Both the position numbers and the translations under genes were made by a program. DNA of 31,816 nt from Actinomyces sp. Its GTDB lineage: Bacteria; Actinomycetota; Actinomycetes; Actinomycetales; Actinomycetaceae. Of the stretch, positions 7,864-16,293 are shown piece after piece. The stretch lies in NCBI RefSeq assembly GCF_030530635.1, contig NZ_JAUMUL010000015.1, positions 18,233-50,048 of the forward strand, in the 5' to 3' direction. Under the pieces are notes generated by a model, which had not been told where the DNA came from, ran no database searches, and saw only the letters and a list, made by a program, of their open reading frames with translations. Each line of letters starts with the position of its first letter. Positions within the stretch are counted from its first letter, which is position 1.

Positions 7864-7876
7864 TAAAGTTGATGCC
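7864..7876 (+). promoter_or_regulatory. Leaderless-type -10 box for dps
   Basis: TAAAGT (7864-7869) ends 7 nt before the dps ATG at 7877, and no Shine-Dalgarno sequence is present. This is the geometry of leaderless actinobacterial transcripts, where transcription begins at the start codon. No good -35 box is seen. Confidence 0.5.
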
Positions 7877-8371
7877 ATGAGCAAGCACCAAGTCAAGAAC
7901 CCTGCCGTCATCCCCACCTTCACCGCCTCCGAGGCCCTGGCAGCCGACCTGCAGCGCGCCCTGGTGGACATGACCGCCCTCAGCCTCGTCGGCAAGCAGG
8001 TTCACTGGAACCTGGTCGGCCCGAACTTCCGCGACCTCCACCTGAACCTCGACGAGGTCGTCGACATCGCCCGCGAGGGCTCGGACGAGCTCGCCGAGCG
8101 CATGCGCGCCATCAATGTCTTCCCCGATGGCCGCCCCGGCACCATCGCCTCCCAGACCACCGTCCCCGAGGCGCCCGAGGCCGCCGTCATCACCGCCGAC
8201 GCGGTCGACTACATCGTCTCCGCCATCAACGCCGTCGTCACCACCCTGCGTGACATCCACGACGCCGTTGACGAGGCCGACCCCTCCTCCTCCGGCATCC
8301 TGGAGGACTACACCCAGCGCCTGGAGCAGCAGAGCTGGTTCCTGTCCGCGCAGAACTACTCCGTCAACTGA
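7877..8371 (+). CDS. dps: Dps-family ferritin-like DNA-protection protein
   Basis: Predicted 164-residue subunit of a dodecameric iron-storage protein that oxidises Fe(II) with peroxide and guards DNA. The intersubunit ferroxidase residues align with E. coli Dps: His43 in VHWNLVG, His55, Asp59, Asp70 and Glu74 in the DELAER segment. The N-terminal arm is short with few basic residues, so direct DNA binding is uncertain. The length is normal. It starts without a ribosome-binding site at a likely leaderless promoter. Closeness to thioredoxin and to an OxyR gene in the same window fits oxidative-stress defence, although OxyR control is not shown. Confidence 0.93.
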   Translation: MSKHQVKNPAVIPTFTASEALAADLQRALVDMTALSLVGKQVHWNLVGPNFRDLHLNLDEVVDIAREGSDELAERMRAINVFPDGRPGTIASQTTVPEAPEAAVITADAVDYIVSAINAVVTTLRDIHDAVDEADPSSSGILEDYTQRLEQQSWFLSAQNYSVN

Positions 8372-8378
8372 ACCGGAC

Positions 8379-8397
8379 GGCAGCACCTGCTGCTGCC
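8379..8397 (+). terminator. Hairpin downstream of dps
   Basis: GGCAGCA (8379-8385) pairs with TGCTGCC (8391-8397) around a 5-nt loop, starting 8 nt after the dps stop. There is no T-run, as is common for actinobacterial terminators. It ends 17 nt before the macrodomain -10 box and so separates the two units. Confidence 0.5.
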
Positions 8398-8413
8398 CGC
8401 GTGCGGTCGCGCC

Positions 8414-8425
8414 TAGTCTGGGTGC
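8414..8425 (+). promoter_or_regulatory. Leaderless-type -10 box for the macrodomain gene
   Basis: TAGTCT at 8414-8419 lies 6 nt before the ATG at 8426 and no Shine-Dalgarno sequence is present. This is the same arrangement as at dps and serS. Confidence 0.45.
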
Positions 8426-9322
8426 ATGCCGCATGCGCCCACCGCCGACGTCGCCCGCCTGCAACGCCTCACCCGGCACTTCGCCACCGAGGCCGTCCAG
8501 GTCGGCGAAGTCGCCGCATTCCCGCCGCCCGCCGCCCTCGCCGAACTCCCGCCCGTGGAGCTGCGACGGCTGCTGGACGGGCTGCTCACCATCCGCCCGC
8601 CCCGCGAGATCCCCGACGACGACGTCCGCAAGGACCTGGATGAGATGCTTGCCGCCGAGGCCGCCCAGCGTGTGCACGACGCCGGTGCCCCCGACGCCCT
8701 GACACTGCCCACCCTGGAGGTCACCCACGGGGTGTCCGGCAGGCTCGGTGAGCGCGTAGCCCTGTGGCGCGGCGACCTGACCACCCTGCGCGCCGACGCC
8801 ATCGTCAATGCCGCCAACGCGCAGATGCTGGGCTGTTTCGTGCCCGGGCACACCTGCATCGACAACGTCATCCACGCCGTCGCCGGCCCCGGTCTGCGCG
8901 CCGAATGCGCCGCCTACATTAACGCCCGCGACGGCCGCCCCGAGGAGACCGGCCGCGCCCTGCTCACCGGCGGCTACCATTTGCCCGCCACGCACGTGAT
9001 TCACACGGTCGGCCCGATCGTCGAAGGCGGCCGCCCCACCGACGCCGATCGCGCCCTGCTGGCCTCCAGCTACCGCAGCGTCCTGGACGTCGCCGCTGAC
9101 GCCGACCTGGGCTCGGTGGGTCTGTGTTCGGTATCCACCGGCGTCTTCGGCTACCCCAAGGACGAAGCCGCACCGCTCGTGCTGAACACCCTTGAGGAGT
9201 GGCTGCGGGCGCGCCCCGAATCCGAGCTGAGGATCGTGATCTGCGCCTTCGCCGACGTCGACGTCGCCGCCTATGAGGCCGCGCTCGCCTACCGGGGTGG
9301 GAGCGGGCCTCAGCGCTCGTAG
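8426..9322 (+). CDS. Zinc-containing macrodomain protein, ADP-ribosyl hydrolase
   Basis: Predicted 298-residue enzyme that removes ADP-ribose from modified proteins. Residues 1-95 form a helical N-terminal region typical of this subfamily. The macrodomain (about 100-290) carries ADAIVNAAN for ADP-ribose binding. It is followed by MLGCFVPGHTCIDNVIH, where Cys137, His142 and Cys144 match the zinc ligands of the Zn-macrodomain class studied in Staphylococcus and Streptococcus. The diphosphate loop is VSTGVFGYPKDEA. In pathogens this class often sits with a SirTM sirtuin, a lipoate ligase and GcvH-L; none of these is here. The last 13 nt overlap the convergent pspC gene. The start is set by the leaderless -10 box. 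Confidence 0.88.
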   Translation: MPHAPTADVARLQRLTRHFATEAVQVGEVAAFPPPAALAELPPVELRRLLDGLLTIRPPREIPDDDVRKDLDEMLAAEAAQRVHDAGAPDALTLPTLEVTHGVSGRLGERVALWRGDLTTLRADAIVNAANAQMLGCFVPGHTCIDNVIHAVAGPGLRAECAAYINARDGRPEETGRALLTGGYHLPATHVIHTVGPIVEGGRPTDADRALLASSYRSVLDVAADADLGSVGLCSVSTGVFGYPKDEAAPLVLNTLEEWLRARPESELRIVICAFADVDVAAYEAALAYRGGSGPQRS

Positions 9323-9567
9323 GGGCCGGGCATGAGTACCCAGGCCGCGGCGTAGACCACCCACATGGGCCCGGGCAGCAGTGCCAGGGCGAGCGTAGCC
9401 AGTCGCACCAGTGTGGGGCTCACACCCCAGTACTCTCCCAACCCGCCGCACACGCCCGCCAGCAGGCGCCGGTGGGAGCGCCGCGGCAGCCGCGCGCGCC
9501 ATGACTCGACGCGGCGTGAGAACGGCGGTTTGCGGCCGTAGGGGTTGGTGGGACGCTGTTGTGTCAT
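9310..9567 (-). CDS. PspC-domain small membrane protein
   Basis: A protein of 85 residues with a basic N-terminus and the PspC signature SHRRLLAGVCGGLGEYWGVSPTLVRL (about 31-56). A hydrophobic segment (about 56-78) follows and the protein ends WVLMPGPYER. PspC proteins are associated with envelope-stress responses. The gene overlaps the end of the macrodomain gene tail to tail. There is no close Shine-Dalgarno; CACACT lies 6 nt upstream of the ATG, so leaderless expression is possible. Confidence 0.88.
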   Translation of the reverse strand: MTQQRPTNPYGRKPPFSRRVESWRARLPRRSHRRLLAGVCGGLGEYWGVSPTLVRLATLALALLPGPMWVVYAAAWVLMPGPYER

Positions 9568-9603
9568 GGCATCAGTGTGTCCGCTCCTGCCGGGTGACGG
9601 TAT

Positions 9604-9618
9604 CCGGGACGACCCCGG
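9604..9618 (-). terminator. Weak hairpin after hemL
   Basis: CCGGG (9604-9608) and CCCGG (9614-9618) form a 5-bp stem about 45 nt beyond the hemL stop, in the gap before pspC. It is short and has no T-tract, so this is a tentative end of the leftward hem operon. Confidence 0.25.
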
Positions 9619-9661
9619 TTGATCCCTGGTTGATGCTTGCGGCCTCCTCGCAGGTACCCGT

Positions 9662-11107
9662 CTACTCCTCAGGACGTGCGGCGGCCGCCGCCCGGGCCGC
9701 CGCCGGTGCGGCCGCCGTAATGCGCTTCAGCTCGGCATCGCCGTGGGCAGCGGAGACGAACCAGGCCTCGAATATGCTCGGCGGCAGGGCCACCCCGGCT
9801 TCGCGGAAGGCATGGAAGAACGGGCCGTAACGCCACGTATCCTGGGCCCGGGCGGCATCGTAGTCGCGCACGCCCTCATCGGCCGCCGCGGGCCCGAGCA
9901 TGATCGAGAACAGCGAACCGGCGGACTGCACCCGGTAGGGCACGCCCTCGTCGTCCAGGGCGGCAGCGACTACGGCGAGGATTTGGGTGGCCCGCTCGGT
10001 GATCGTCGTGTACACGGCGTCATCGGCCAGGGCGAGCGTGGTCAGGCCGGCGAGTGTCGCCACCGGGTTCCCTGACAGTGTGCCCGCCTGGTAGACGGGG
10101 CCGAGCGGCGCCAGCAGCTCCATCACGTCGGCGCGGCCGGCGACGGCCGCCAGCGGCATGCCCCCGCCGATCACCTTGCCGAAGGTGAACAGGTCCGGCA
10201 CCCAGGTCGCCCGCTCGCGCCAGCCCTCATCGAGTCCGTCCTTGCCGCCCGGCCAGGACCGTAGGTTCACCGGGTCAGTGCTGGGCTGCGCGGAGTCGAT
10301 GGGCTCCACGTCTGTGCTCCTCCAGCCGTCTACGGCCTCCAGCCCCCAGAATCCGGCCGGTCCCACACGGAATCCGGTGAGCACCTCGTCGGCGATCATC
10401 AGCGCGCCGTATGCGGCGGTGATCCGGCGGATCGCCGCGTTGAAACCGGGTGCGGGCGGGACCACCCCCATGTTCGCCGGGGCCGGCTCGGTGATCACGG
10501 CGGCGATCTCCTCCCCGCGCGCCGCGAAGCACTCCTCCAGTGCGCCCAGGTCGTTGTACGGCAGGACCAGCGTCTGCGCGGCCACCGCCGCCGGCACCCC
10601 GGCGGAACCCGGCAGCCCGCCCGTGGCCACGCCGGAGCCGGCCGCCGACAACAGGGCGTCACTGTGCCCGTGGTAGCAGCCGGCGAACTTCACCACCAGG
10701 TCACGTCCGGTGAACGCGCGCGCCAGCCGCACCGCCGTCATGGTCGCCTCGGTACCGGAGGACACCAGCCGCACCCGCTCCGCCGGCGGCACGCGGCGCC
10801 GGATGGCCCTGGCCAGTTGGGTCTCCGCCATGGTGGGGGCGCCGAAGGACAGTCCCCGGGCGGCGCCGTAGCGGACCGCCGTGACCACCTGCGGGTGGGC
10901 GTGGCCGAGCAGTGCCGGACCCCATGAGCCGACCAGGTCCACGTAATCACGCCCTTCGGCATCCGCCAAATGCGCGCCGTTGGCGCGCTCAATGAACACC
11001 GGGGTGCCGCCCACCGAACCGAAGGCGCGCACCGGGGAGTTCACCCCACCCGGTAACAATTCACAGGCGGAGGCGAACAGGCTGGCGTTGGTGATGGGCG
11101 CGGGCAT
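9662..11107 (-). CDS. hemL: Glutamate-1-semialdehyde 2,1-aminomutase
   Basis: PLP enzyme that converts glutamate-1-semialdehyde to 5-aminolevulinate, the step after hemA. The protein has 481 residues. It shows GGVNSPVRAFGSVGGTPVFI at the N-terminus, SSGTEATMTAVRLAR for cofactor phosphate binding, the aspartate in IADEV, and Lys311 in FTFGKVIGGGMPLA as the Schiff-base lysine. Residues about 258-300, between GFWGLEAV and WVPDLFTFGK, are an insertion absent from ordinary HemL, which accounts for the length above the usual 430 or so. The ATG at 11107 has CAGGAG 8 nt upstream; the frame is open further but without support. It is the last gene of the leftward hem run, 212 bp after hemB. Confidence 0.94.
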   Translation of the reverse strand: MPAPITNASLFASACELLPGGVNSPVRAFGSVGGTPVFIERANGAHLADAEGRDYVDLVGSWGPALLGHAHPQVVTAVRYGAARGLSFGAPTMAETQLARAIRRRVPPAERVRLVSSGTEATMTAVRLARAFTGRDLVVKFAGCYHGHSDALLSAAGSGVATGGLPGSAGVPAAVAAQTLVLPYNDLGALEECFAARGEEIAAVITEPAPANMGVVPPAPGFNAAIRRITAAYGALMIADEVLTGFRVGPAGFWGLEAVDGWRSTDVEPIDSAQPSTDPVNLRSWPGGKDGLDEGWRERATWVPDLFTFGKVIGGGMPLAAVAGRADVMELLAPLGPVYQAGTLSGNPVATLAGLTTLALADDAVYTTITERATQILAVVAAALDDEGVPYRVQSAGSLFSIMLGPAAADEGVRDYDAARAQDTWRYGPFFHAFREAGVALPPSIFEAWFVSAAHGDAELKRITAAAPAAARAAAAARPEE

Positions 11108-11228
11108 GATGCTGGCTCCTGACGTTATCGATTCACTCTGGTGACAGCCTACGTGCTCATGTGGCGGGTGTGGTCGAGGAAAGTGTCCCTCGGTAGCGGC
11201 CATGAACCTGCGGCATGCGTCGGTTTGT

Positions 11229-11256
11229 TGGGCAAACGCCCACTGAGCTGGGCAAA
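11229..11256. promoter_or_regulatory. TGGGCAAA direct repeats between hemB and hemL
   Basis: TGGGCAAA occurs at 11229-11236 and 11249-11256, a 20-bp period or about two helical turns, in the only sizeable gap of the leftward hem operon. This could be a regulator site for a separate hemL promoter. No clear -35/-10 pair is seen. Confidence 0.3.
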
Positions 11257-11319
11257 TAACTCATTGTTCTTGAGGCTGTCGGCCGCCCAACTCATCAAAA
11301 CCGCGACGGATGGACGTTT

Positions 11320-12414
11320 TCACCTCGGCGTGGCGAGTTGCTCGGCGACTTCCCGGGCCCAATAGGTCAGGACGCAGTCCGCGCCGGCCCGCACGATCCC
11401 CAGCAGCGACTCCATGATTACGCGCTCGCGATCGATCCAGCCGTTGGCGGCCGCCGCCTCCACCATCGCGTACTCGCCGCTGACCTGGTAGGCGGCCACC
11501 GGCACCTGACTGGCCGCGGCCACGTCGGCCAGCACATCCAGGTAGGGGCCGGCCGGCTTCACCATCACCACGTCGGCTCCCTGTTCCACATCCAGCAGCA
11601 CCTCCCGCAGCCCCTCGCGGCGGTTGGCGGGATCCTGCTGGTAGGTGCGGCGGTCACCCTTGAGGGTGGAGCCGACCGCCTCTCGGAACGGCCCGAAGTA
11701 GGCGGAGGCGTATTTGGCGGAGTAGGCCAGGATGCTGACGTCGTCATGCCCGGTGGCGTCCAGGGCGGTGCGAATCGCCGCCACCTGCCCGTCCATCATC
11801 CCGGAGGGGGAGACCATATGCGCCCCGGCCTCCGCCTGGGACACCGCCATCGCCTGGTAGAGGGCGAGCGTGGAGTCGTTGTCGATCTCGCCCGCACGGC
11901 GGTCACCGTCCGGGCGCACCAGCCCGCAGTGCCCATGGGAGGTGAACTCATCCAGGCAGGTGTCCGCGCACACGATCAGCGCGTCCCCCACCTCCGCGCG
12001 CACCGCGGCCACCGCCCGGTTGAGGATGCCGTCCTCGGCCCACGCCTGTGATCCGGTCTCGTCGCGCCTGGTGGGGACGCCGAACAGATCGATGGCGCCC
12101 ACGCCCGCCTGTGCGCAGGCGGTGGCCTCACGCCGGAGCGAGTCCAGCGTGTGCTGCACGACGCCCGGCATGGCGCCGATCGGGGTGGGTTCGGTGATGT
12201 CCTCGCGCACGAAGGCCGGCAGGATCAATTGGGCGGGGGCGATGCGGGTCTCGGCCACCAGGCCGCGCAGGGCCTGCGTGCGCCGCAGGCGGCGCGGGCG
12301 GACGGCGGGTGCTGCGGGCGCGGGCACGCCCCGGGGGACGAGGAACCCGGCGGCCGGGGAGACGGCGGGATCGCGCGAGTCGGGCAGTGGCGGGGTGGCA
12401 GTCGGCGAAGTCAT
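11320..12414 (-). CDS. hemB: Delta-aminolevulinic acid dehydratase (porphobilinogen synthase)
   Basis: Condenses two 5-aminolevulinate molecules into porphobilinogen. The protein has 364 residues with a Pro/Ala-rich N-terminal extension of about 40. The Schiff-base lysines are Lys234 in AYSAKYASAYFGPF and Lys286 in MVKPAGPYLD. The metal site reads DTCLDEFTSHGHCG: Cys153 and Cys163 align with zinc ligands of the E. coli enzyme, while the middle Cys is Asp155. I recall this mixed site as common in Actinobacteria. GAGGAG precedes the ATG. The gene lies 35 nt downstream of hemD. Confidence 0.95.
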   Translation of the reverse strand: MTSPTATPPLPDSRDPAVSPAAGFLVPRGVPAPAAPAVRPRRLRRTQALRGLVAETRIAPAQLILPAFVREDITEPTPIGAMPGVVQHTLDSLRREATACAQAGVGAIDLFGVPTRRDETGSQAWAEDGILNRAVAAVRAEVGDALIVCADTCLDEFTSHGHCGLVRPDGDRRAGEIDNDSTLALYQAMAVSQAEAGAHMVSPSGMMDGQVAAIRTALDATGHDDVSILAYSAKYASAYFGPFREAVGSTLKGDRRTYQQDPANRREGLREVLLDVEQGADVVMVKPAGPYLDVLADVAAASQVPVAAYQVSGEYAMVEAAAANGWIDRERVIMESLLGIVRAGADCVLTYWAREVAEQLATPR

Positions 12415-12449
12415 CGTGGCGGTCTCCTCAGGTGTGCGGGTCGGGCGGA

Positions 12450-13409
12450 TTATGACTGGGAATATGGCTGGGAACTATGGCCGGCTGTGAATGCTGTGAT
12501 TACGGCATCGCGGACGCCGGTGGGCGTGGGGGAGTAGGCCACCGCATCCACATGTAGGCCCATGGTCCCCGCGGCTGCGGCGGTGGGGCGGCCGATCGCC
12601 ACCAGGCGCGTGGTCGGCGGGGGCGGCCCGGCCACATCCACTAGGGCGCGCGTGGACGATCCCGCAACCAGCACCGCCGCGTCGAAACGGCCGCCCGCCC
12701 ACTGCCTGGTGAAGCCCGCGGGTAGTTCGCCGATGGGTGTCGGCTCCATGGTGTAGGCGGCCACGGCATCGACTTCCCAGCCGACGCCGGCCAGGCCCTC
12801 ACGCAATGCGGGACGGGACAGTGCCGAGCCCGGCAGTAGCAGCCGGCGGTGGGCCGCGCCCGCCTCGGAGTCCGGTCCCTGGCCCAACTGGGGCAGTTCC
12901 AGCAGGGCGGCGCCGCTGCCGGCGGCCACCAGGTCCGGCTCACGGCCCAGTCGCTCCCGCACGGCCCGTGCGGTGCCCGCCCCGACGACCGCGACCCGAG
13001 CCCGCAGGGGCGCCGAGGCGTGCAACCCGCCGAAGTCGAAGAAGTCCAGGGTGCGGGCCGAAGTGATCACCACCCACGCGTAGCCGCTGGCAGCCAAGTC
13101 CGCGGCGGCGCGCTCGCGGGGCGCGGCCGGCCCTTCAACGGCCCGGGTCACGCCCACGCACACCACCTCGGCGCCCGCCGCGGCCAGCGCGGCGGCAATG
13201 GTGTCGTCGGGTCTTGTGCGCGGCAGCAGCACGCGCCGACCGATCAGTCGGGCACCTGCGGAGTCGGTTCGGCAGGCCGTGTCGCCGGTCGACGGGTCGA
13301 TGCCCGGCGTGCCGAAGCCGGCGGTGATCTGGGCCGGTGACTGCACGCCAGTAGCCGAGGCGGGCAGATGCGCTTGTGGGGCCTGCTCCGCTGCACTCGA
13401 CCGGTTCAT
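12450..13409 (-). CDS. hemD: Uroporphyrinogen-III synthase
   Basis: Cyclises hydroxymethylbilane and inverts ring D to give uroporphyrinogen III. The protein has 319 residues; the two-lobed HemD fold spans about 55-315 (GRRVLLPRTRP at the start of lobe one, WVVITSARTLDFF, VVGAGTARAVRERLG in the linker and lobe two). The first 50 or so residues are a Ser/Gln/Ala-rich extension. Its ATG overlaps the hemC stop by 4 nt (13406-13409). HemD sequences diverge widely, so identity rests on these patterns plus a position between hemC and hemB. Confidence 0.88.
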   Translation of the reverse strand: MNRSSAAEQAPQAHLPASATGVQSPAQITAGFGTPGIDPSTGDTACRTDSAGARLIGRRVLLPRTRPDDTIAAALAAAGAEVVCVGVTRAVEGPAAPRERAAADLAASGYAWVVITSARTLDFFDFGGLHASAPLRARVAVVGAGTARAVRERLGREPDLVAAGSGAALLELPQLGQGPDSEAGAAHRRLLLPGSALSRPALREGLAGVGWEVDAVAAYTMEPTPIGELPAGFTRQWAGGRFDAAVLVAGSSTRALVDVAGPPPPTTRLVAIGRPTAAAAGTMGLHVDAVAYSPTPTGVRDAVITAFTAGHSSQPYSQS

Positions 13410-14593
13410 GGCGCCTCCCGGCGCCCGCGGCCGGGCGAGACCGCGCGCAGATCGACCAGGTCAGCGGCACCCGCCTCCAGGAGTGCCCCGGCTACGGTCT
13501 GTCCGAGCGCGGCGGCCTCCGCCCGGAGGCCGGTCGCCGACTTCCGCAGCAGCCGGGAGCCGTCACCGGTGGCGACCACCCCGTCCAGCCGCAGCCCCGC
13601 GCTCCCCTCCGCCGCTGTCACGGGCACGGCCACCGCCCCGACCGGGGCGGCGCAGCCCGCCTCCAGGCGCCGCATGAGTTCGCGCTCAGCGGTGACGGCC
13701 GCACGGGTGGCCGGGTCGTCGAGTTCCGCCAGTGCGGCTGCCAGCGCGGTGGCGGTCCCCGGGTCGTGGGCGGCTTCAGCGGTGGCGGGGGAGGGCTCCT
13801 CACCGGGTGGGGCCGATCCCGGGTCTGGGGCGTCGTCGGCCCGCATCTCAATGGCCAGCGCCCCCTGAGCGGGTGCCGGCACCATGACGGGTATCCGCTC
13901 GGTGGGGTCCGCGACGCCCTCGTCCGCAAGGTCGGCCCGGGGCAGTGCGAACACCTGCGTCGCATAACTGTCCAGGCCCAGACGGCGCAGGCCGGCCAAT
14001 GCCAGCACCACGGCGTCCAGGTCGGGTTCGCGCACCGCCCCCATCGGGCCGTCGGCGCCCACCACCGCTCCGACCACCCGGGACAGTCGCGTGGGCACAT
14101 TCCCCCGTAAGGGCACGACTTCCAGGTCCGGCCGCATGGCCAGCAGCTGTGCGGCGCGCCGCGGAGAACCGGTGCCGACCCGTGCTCCGCGGGGCAGGTC
14201 CGCCAGCATCGCGCCACCCACGGCGCACAGGGCGTCGCGCGGGTCCTCCCGCGGTGGAACCGCGGCGATGCGCAACCCGGGCACCGGGGCGGTGGGCAGG
14301 TCCTTGCAGGAGTGCACGGCCAGGTCGCAGGCCCCCTCCAGTAGCGCCTCGCGCAGGGCCGCAGCGAATACCCCTACTCCGCCGAGCCTGGTCAGCGGGG
14401 TGGCGTCCACATCGCCACGCGTGCGGATCCGGACCAGCTCCACCTCCAGGTCGGCGCCGATCCGCCGGGAGGCCGCTGTGAGTGCGTGCGCCACCTGCGT
14501 GGACTGGGCCACCGCCAGTGCTGAGCCACGCGTACCCAGGCGTACCGTCCGCGCCGACCGTGAACCCGCCCCGATCATCGTGCCGTTGCTCAT
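13406..14593 (-). CDS. hemC: Porphobilinogen deaminase (hydroxymethylbilane synthase)
   Basis: Polymerises four porphobilinogens into hydroxymethylbilane. The protein has 395 residues against about 310 for the family. Seen are VRLGTRGSALAVAQ, the catalytic DLAVHSCKDLPT, RVGTGSPRRAAQL, LRGNVPTRL and Cys314 in EAGCAAPVGA, which carries the dipyrromethane cofactor. The extra length is an acidic Pro/Ala-rich insert at about 254-286 just before the cofactor domain, plus a longer tail. The frame is open to 15343, but AAGGAG before the ATG at 14593 and the 4-nt overlap with the hemY stop fix the start. Confidence 0.95.
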   Translation of the reverse strand: MSNGTMIGAGSRSARTVRLGTRGSALAVAQSTQVAHALTAASRRIGADLEVELVRIRTRGDVDATPLTRLGGVGVFAAALREALLEGACDLAVHSCKDLPTAPVPGLRIAAVPPREDPRDALCAVGGAMLADLPRGARVGTGSPRRAAQLLAMRPDLEVVPLRGNVPTRLSRVVGAVVGADGPMGAVREPDLDAVVLALAGLRRLGLDSYATQVFALPRADLADEGVADPTERIPVMVPAPAQGALAIEMRADDAPDPGSAPPGEEPSPATAEAAHDPGTATALAAALAELDDPATRAAVTAERELMRRLEAGCAAPVGAVAVPVTAAEGSAGLRLDGVVATGDGSRLLRKSATGLRAEAAALGQTVAGALLEAGAADLVDLRAVSPGRGRREAP

Positions 14594-16293
14594 TGGTGCT
14601 CCTTCAGTCCGGCCGCCTGCGCGCGAGCGTGGGCGACAACGGCCGCGATGCCCGTCCCGGCGACCCACGCCCCGGTGACCGCCAACCCGTCCAGGGGTTC
14701 GACCTGTTCCAATAGGCGTCGGGTGCGTTCGCGGTAGGCGGGCGTGACCGGAGGCAGCGTCCCGTCCCAGCGCACCAGCATGGAGTCGAGCACGTCCTGT
14801 TCCCGGATGCGCACTCCGGTGAGCACTTCCACATCGGCCAGAACATCGGCCAGTTCTACTTGGGGGCGCGGCTCGCCCGGACGCCCGTAGGACAGGCGCA
14901 GTGCATGCACTTGACCGGCGGGTGAGTCGCCCCCTTTCGCACCGTGCAACTGCTGCAGCCGGTCTCCGATCCACGGCCACTTCACCGACAGGTGGGACAG
15001 CGCCTTGGCGCCCACCGGCGCCCGCCCGGGCGCGACGGGAGCCACCAGCAGTCCGGAGCCCACCGGTGCGTCGGCCAGCTGCGGGGCGCGCGCCACCAGC
15101 ATGAAACGGGCGATCGGGGAACCGATAGGCACTTGCACCCGGGTGTCCACGCCGGGGGCGCCCGCCAGTAGCCGCAGGGCCGCCCCCGCCGAGCAGGCCA
15201 GCACCACCCGCCGCGTGCCTACCACCCGCTCCGGCCCGACCGCGATCGGCTCGGCCGACGGCGTCGCCCCCCGGGTGGTGGGTGCGATCCCCACCTCCCA
15301 GCCGGCTGTGGTGCCGTCGGCCTGTGCGGCCGGCCGCAGCCACTGTGCGCCGGTGCGGGTGAGTACCTCGCCGCCCGCCACCGTGATCGCTTCCCGCTGG
15401 GAGTCGGTGAGGCGCAACAGCCCACCGGCGACGGTCACGCCCGCGGCGCCGGCGCCGCGCCGCCGGGCCCGGCGGCGTGCCAGCAGCTCGCCGACCGCGG
15501 CCTGCAGAGACCCCAGGCGGGCGGTCGCCTCCCGCAGTCCGGGCGCGACGGTGTCCGCCGCCAGGTCGGCCGGGTCGGCGCTGTGAATACCCGCCACGAT
15601 CGGGCGCACCAGCCGGTCCAGCACCGCCTCGCCCATGCGGGTGCGCACGAAGGAGGCCAGATCGGCCGGATCCTGCGGCCGCGTGCCCACGGCGCCGTCG
15701 AGCTGTCCGTCCCGGGCCGCCCGGGCGGCAGCCTCGGCTCCGAGCACGGCGATTACGTCCTCGGCTAGCGGATCGGCGGGGATGCCCAGAAAGGCATCTC
15801 GCAGGAAGCGGTGTAATCGCCAGCCGCGGGCCGGGTCCTCCCTGGCGGCAGCGCCCGTGGGCGTGGCGAAGGCGGGCCGTCTCGCGTCGGTGTTCGCAGC
15901 CTCGCGGGCCGCCGTGGCCGTCCCCGCCGGTGGCGGCAGGAACAGGCGGGCGCCGCCGCCGGACGGTCCGACCACGCGCAACCCCAGGGCATCGACCATC
16001 TGGGTGATCGCATCGACGCGGACTACGAAGCCCTCGGCCCCCAGGTCGTTGCGCAGCCCGGCGATGAGCCCGCGGGCGACGAGCCCGCCGGTGTAGCCGC
16101 GGGCCTCGATCAGCAGCGGCCGCAGTCCCGCCCGTGTCAATTCCCAGGCGGCCGCCAGGCCGGCGATGCCGCCGCCGACCACCACGGCGTCGTAGTGCTG
16201 GGCCGGTCCGCCCGCCGAGGCCGCCTCCGGCTCGGCGCCGGCGGCTGGCTCACGCCGTGACACGGCGTCGACTGTTGCCGGCTGCTCGCTCAT
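14590..16293 (-). CDS. hemY: Coproporphyrinogen III oxidase / protoporphyrinogen oxidase, HemY/CgoX type
   Basis: FAD enzyme of 567 residues. Because chdC is in the same locus, it should oxidise coproporphyrinogen III to coproporphyrin III (CgoX role) rather than protoporphyrinogen. The FAD-binding motif is VVVGGGIAGLAAAWEL at about 37-52, after a 35-residue Ala/Pro/Glu-rich leader. The C-terminal FAD segment is LAVTGAWVAGTGIAAVVAHARAQA. Inserts near 115-150 and about 270-340 make it longer than the usual 470 or so. It starts 4 nt inside the hemE stop and ends 4 nt inside hemC. Being oxygen-linked, it makes this route aerobic unless another electron acceptor is used. Confidence 0.9.
   Translation of the reverse strand: MSEQPATVDAVSRREPAAGAEPEAASAGGPAQHYDAVVVGGGIAGLAAAWELTRAGLRPLLIEARGYTGGLVARGLIAGLRNDLGAEGFVVRVDAITQMVDALGLRVVGPSGGGARLFLPPPAGTATAAREAANTDARRPAFATPTGAAAREDPARGWRLHRFLRDAFLGIPADPLAEDVIAVLGAEAAARAARDGQLDGAVGTRPQDPADLASFVRTRMGEAVLDRLVRPIVAGIHSADPADLAADTVAPGLREATARLGSLQAAVGELLARRRARRRGAGAAGVTVAGGLLRLTDSQREAITVAGGEVLTRTGAQWLRPAAQADGTTAGWEVGIAPTTRGATPSAEPIAVGPERVVGTRRVVLACSAGAALRLLAGAPGVDTRVQVPIGSPIARFMLVARAPQLADAPVGSGLLVAPVAPGRAPVGAKALSHLSVKWPWIGDRLQQLHGAKGGDSPAGQVHALRLSYGRPGEPRPQVELADVLADVEVLTGVRIREQDVLDSMLVRWDGTLPPVTPAYRERTRRLLEQVEPLDGLAVTGAWVAGTGIAAVVAHARAQAAGLKEHQ

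Noticed and set aside
7823..9502. 559-codon minus-strand open frame
   Set aside because: It lies antisense to dps and the macrodomain gene, both with intact catalytic motifs. Its Gly/Val/Asp-rich translation is the usual shadow of GC-rich codon bias.
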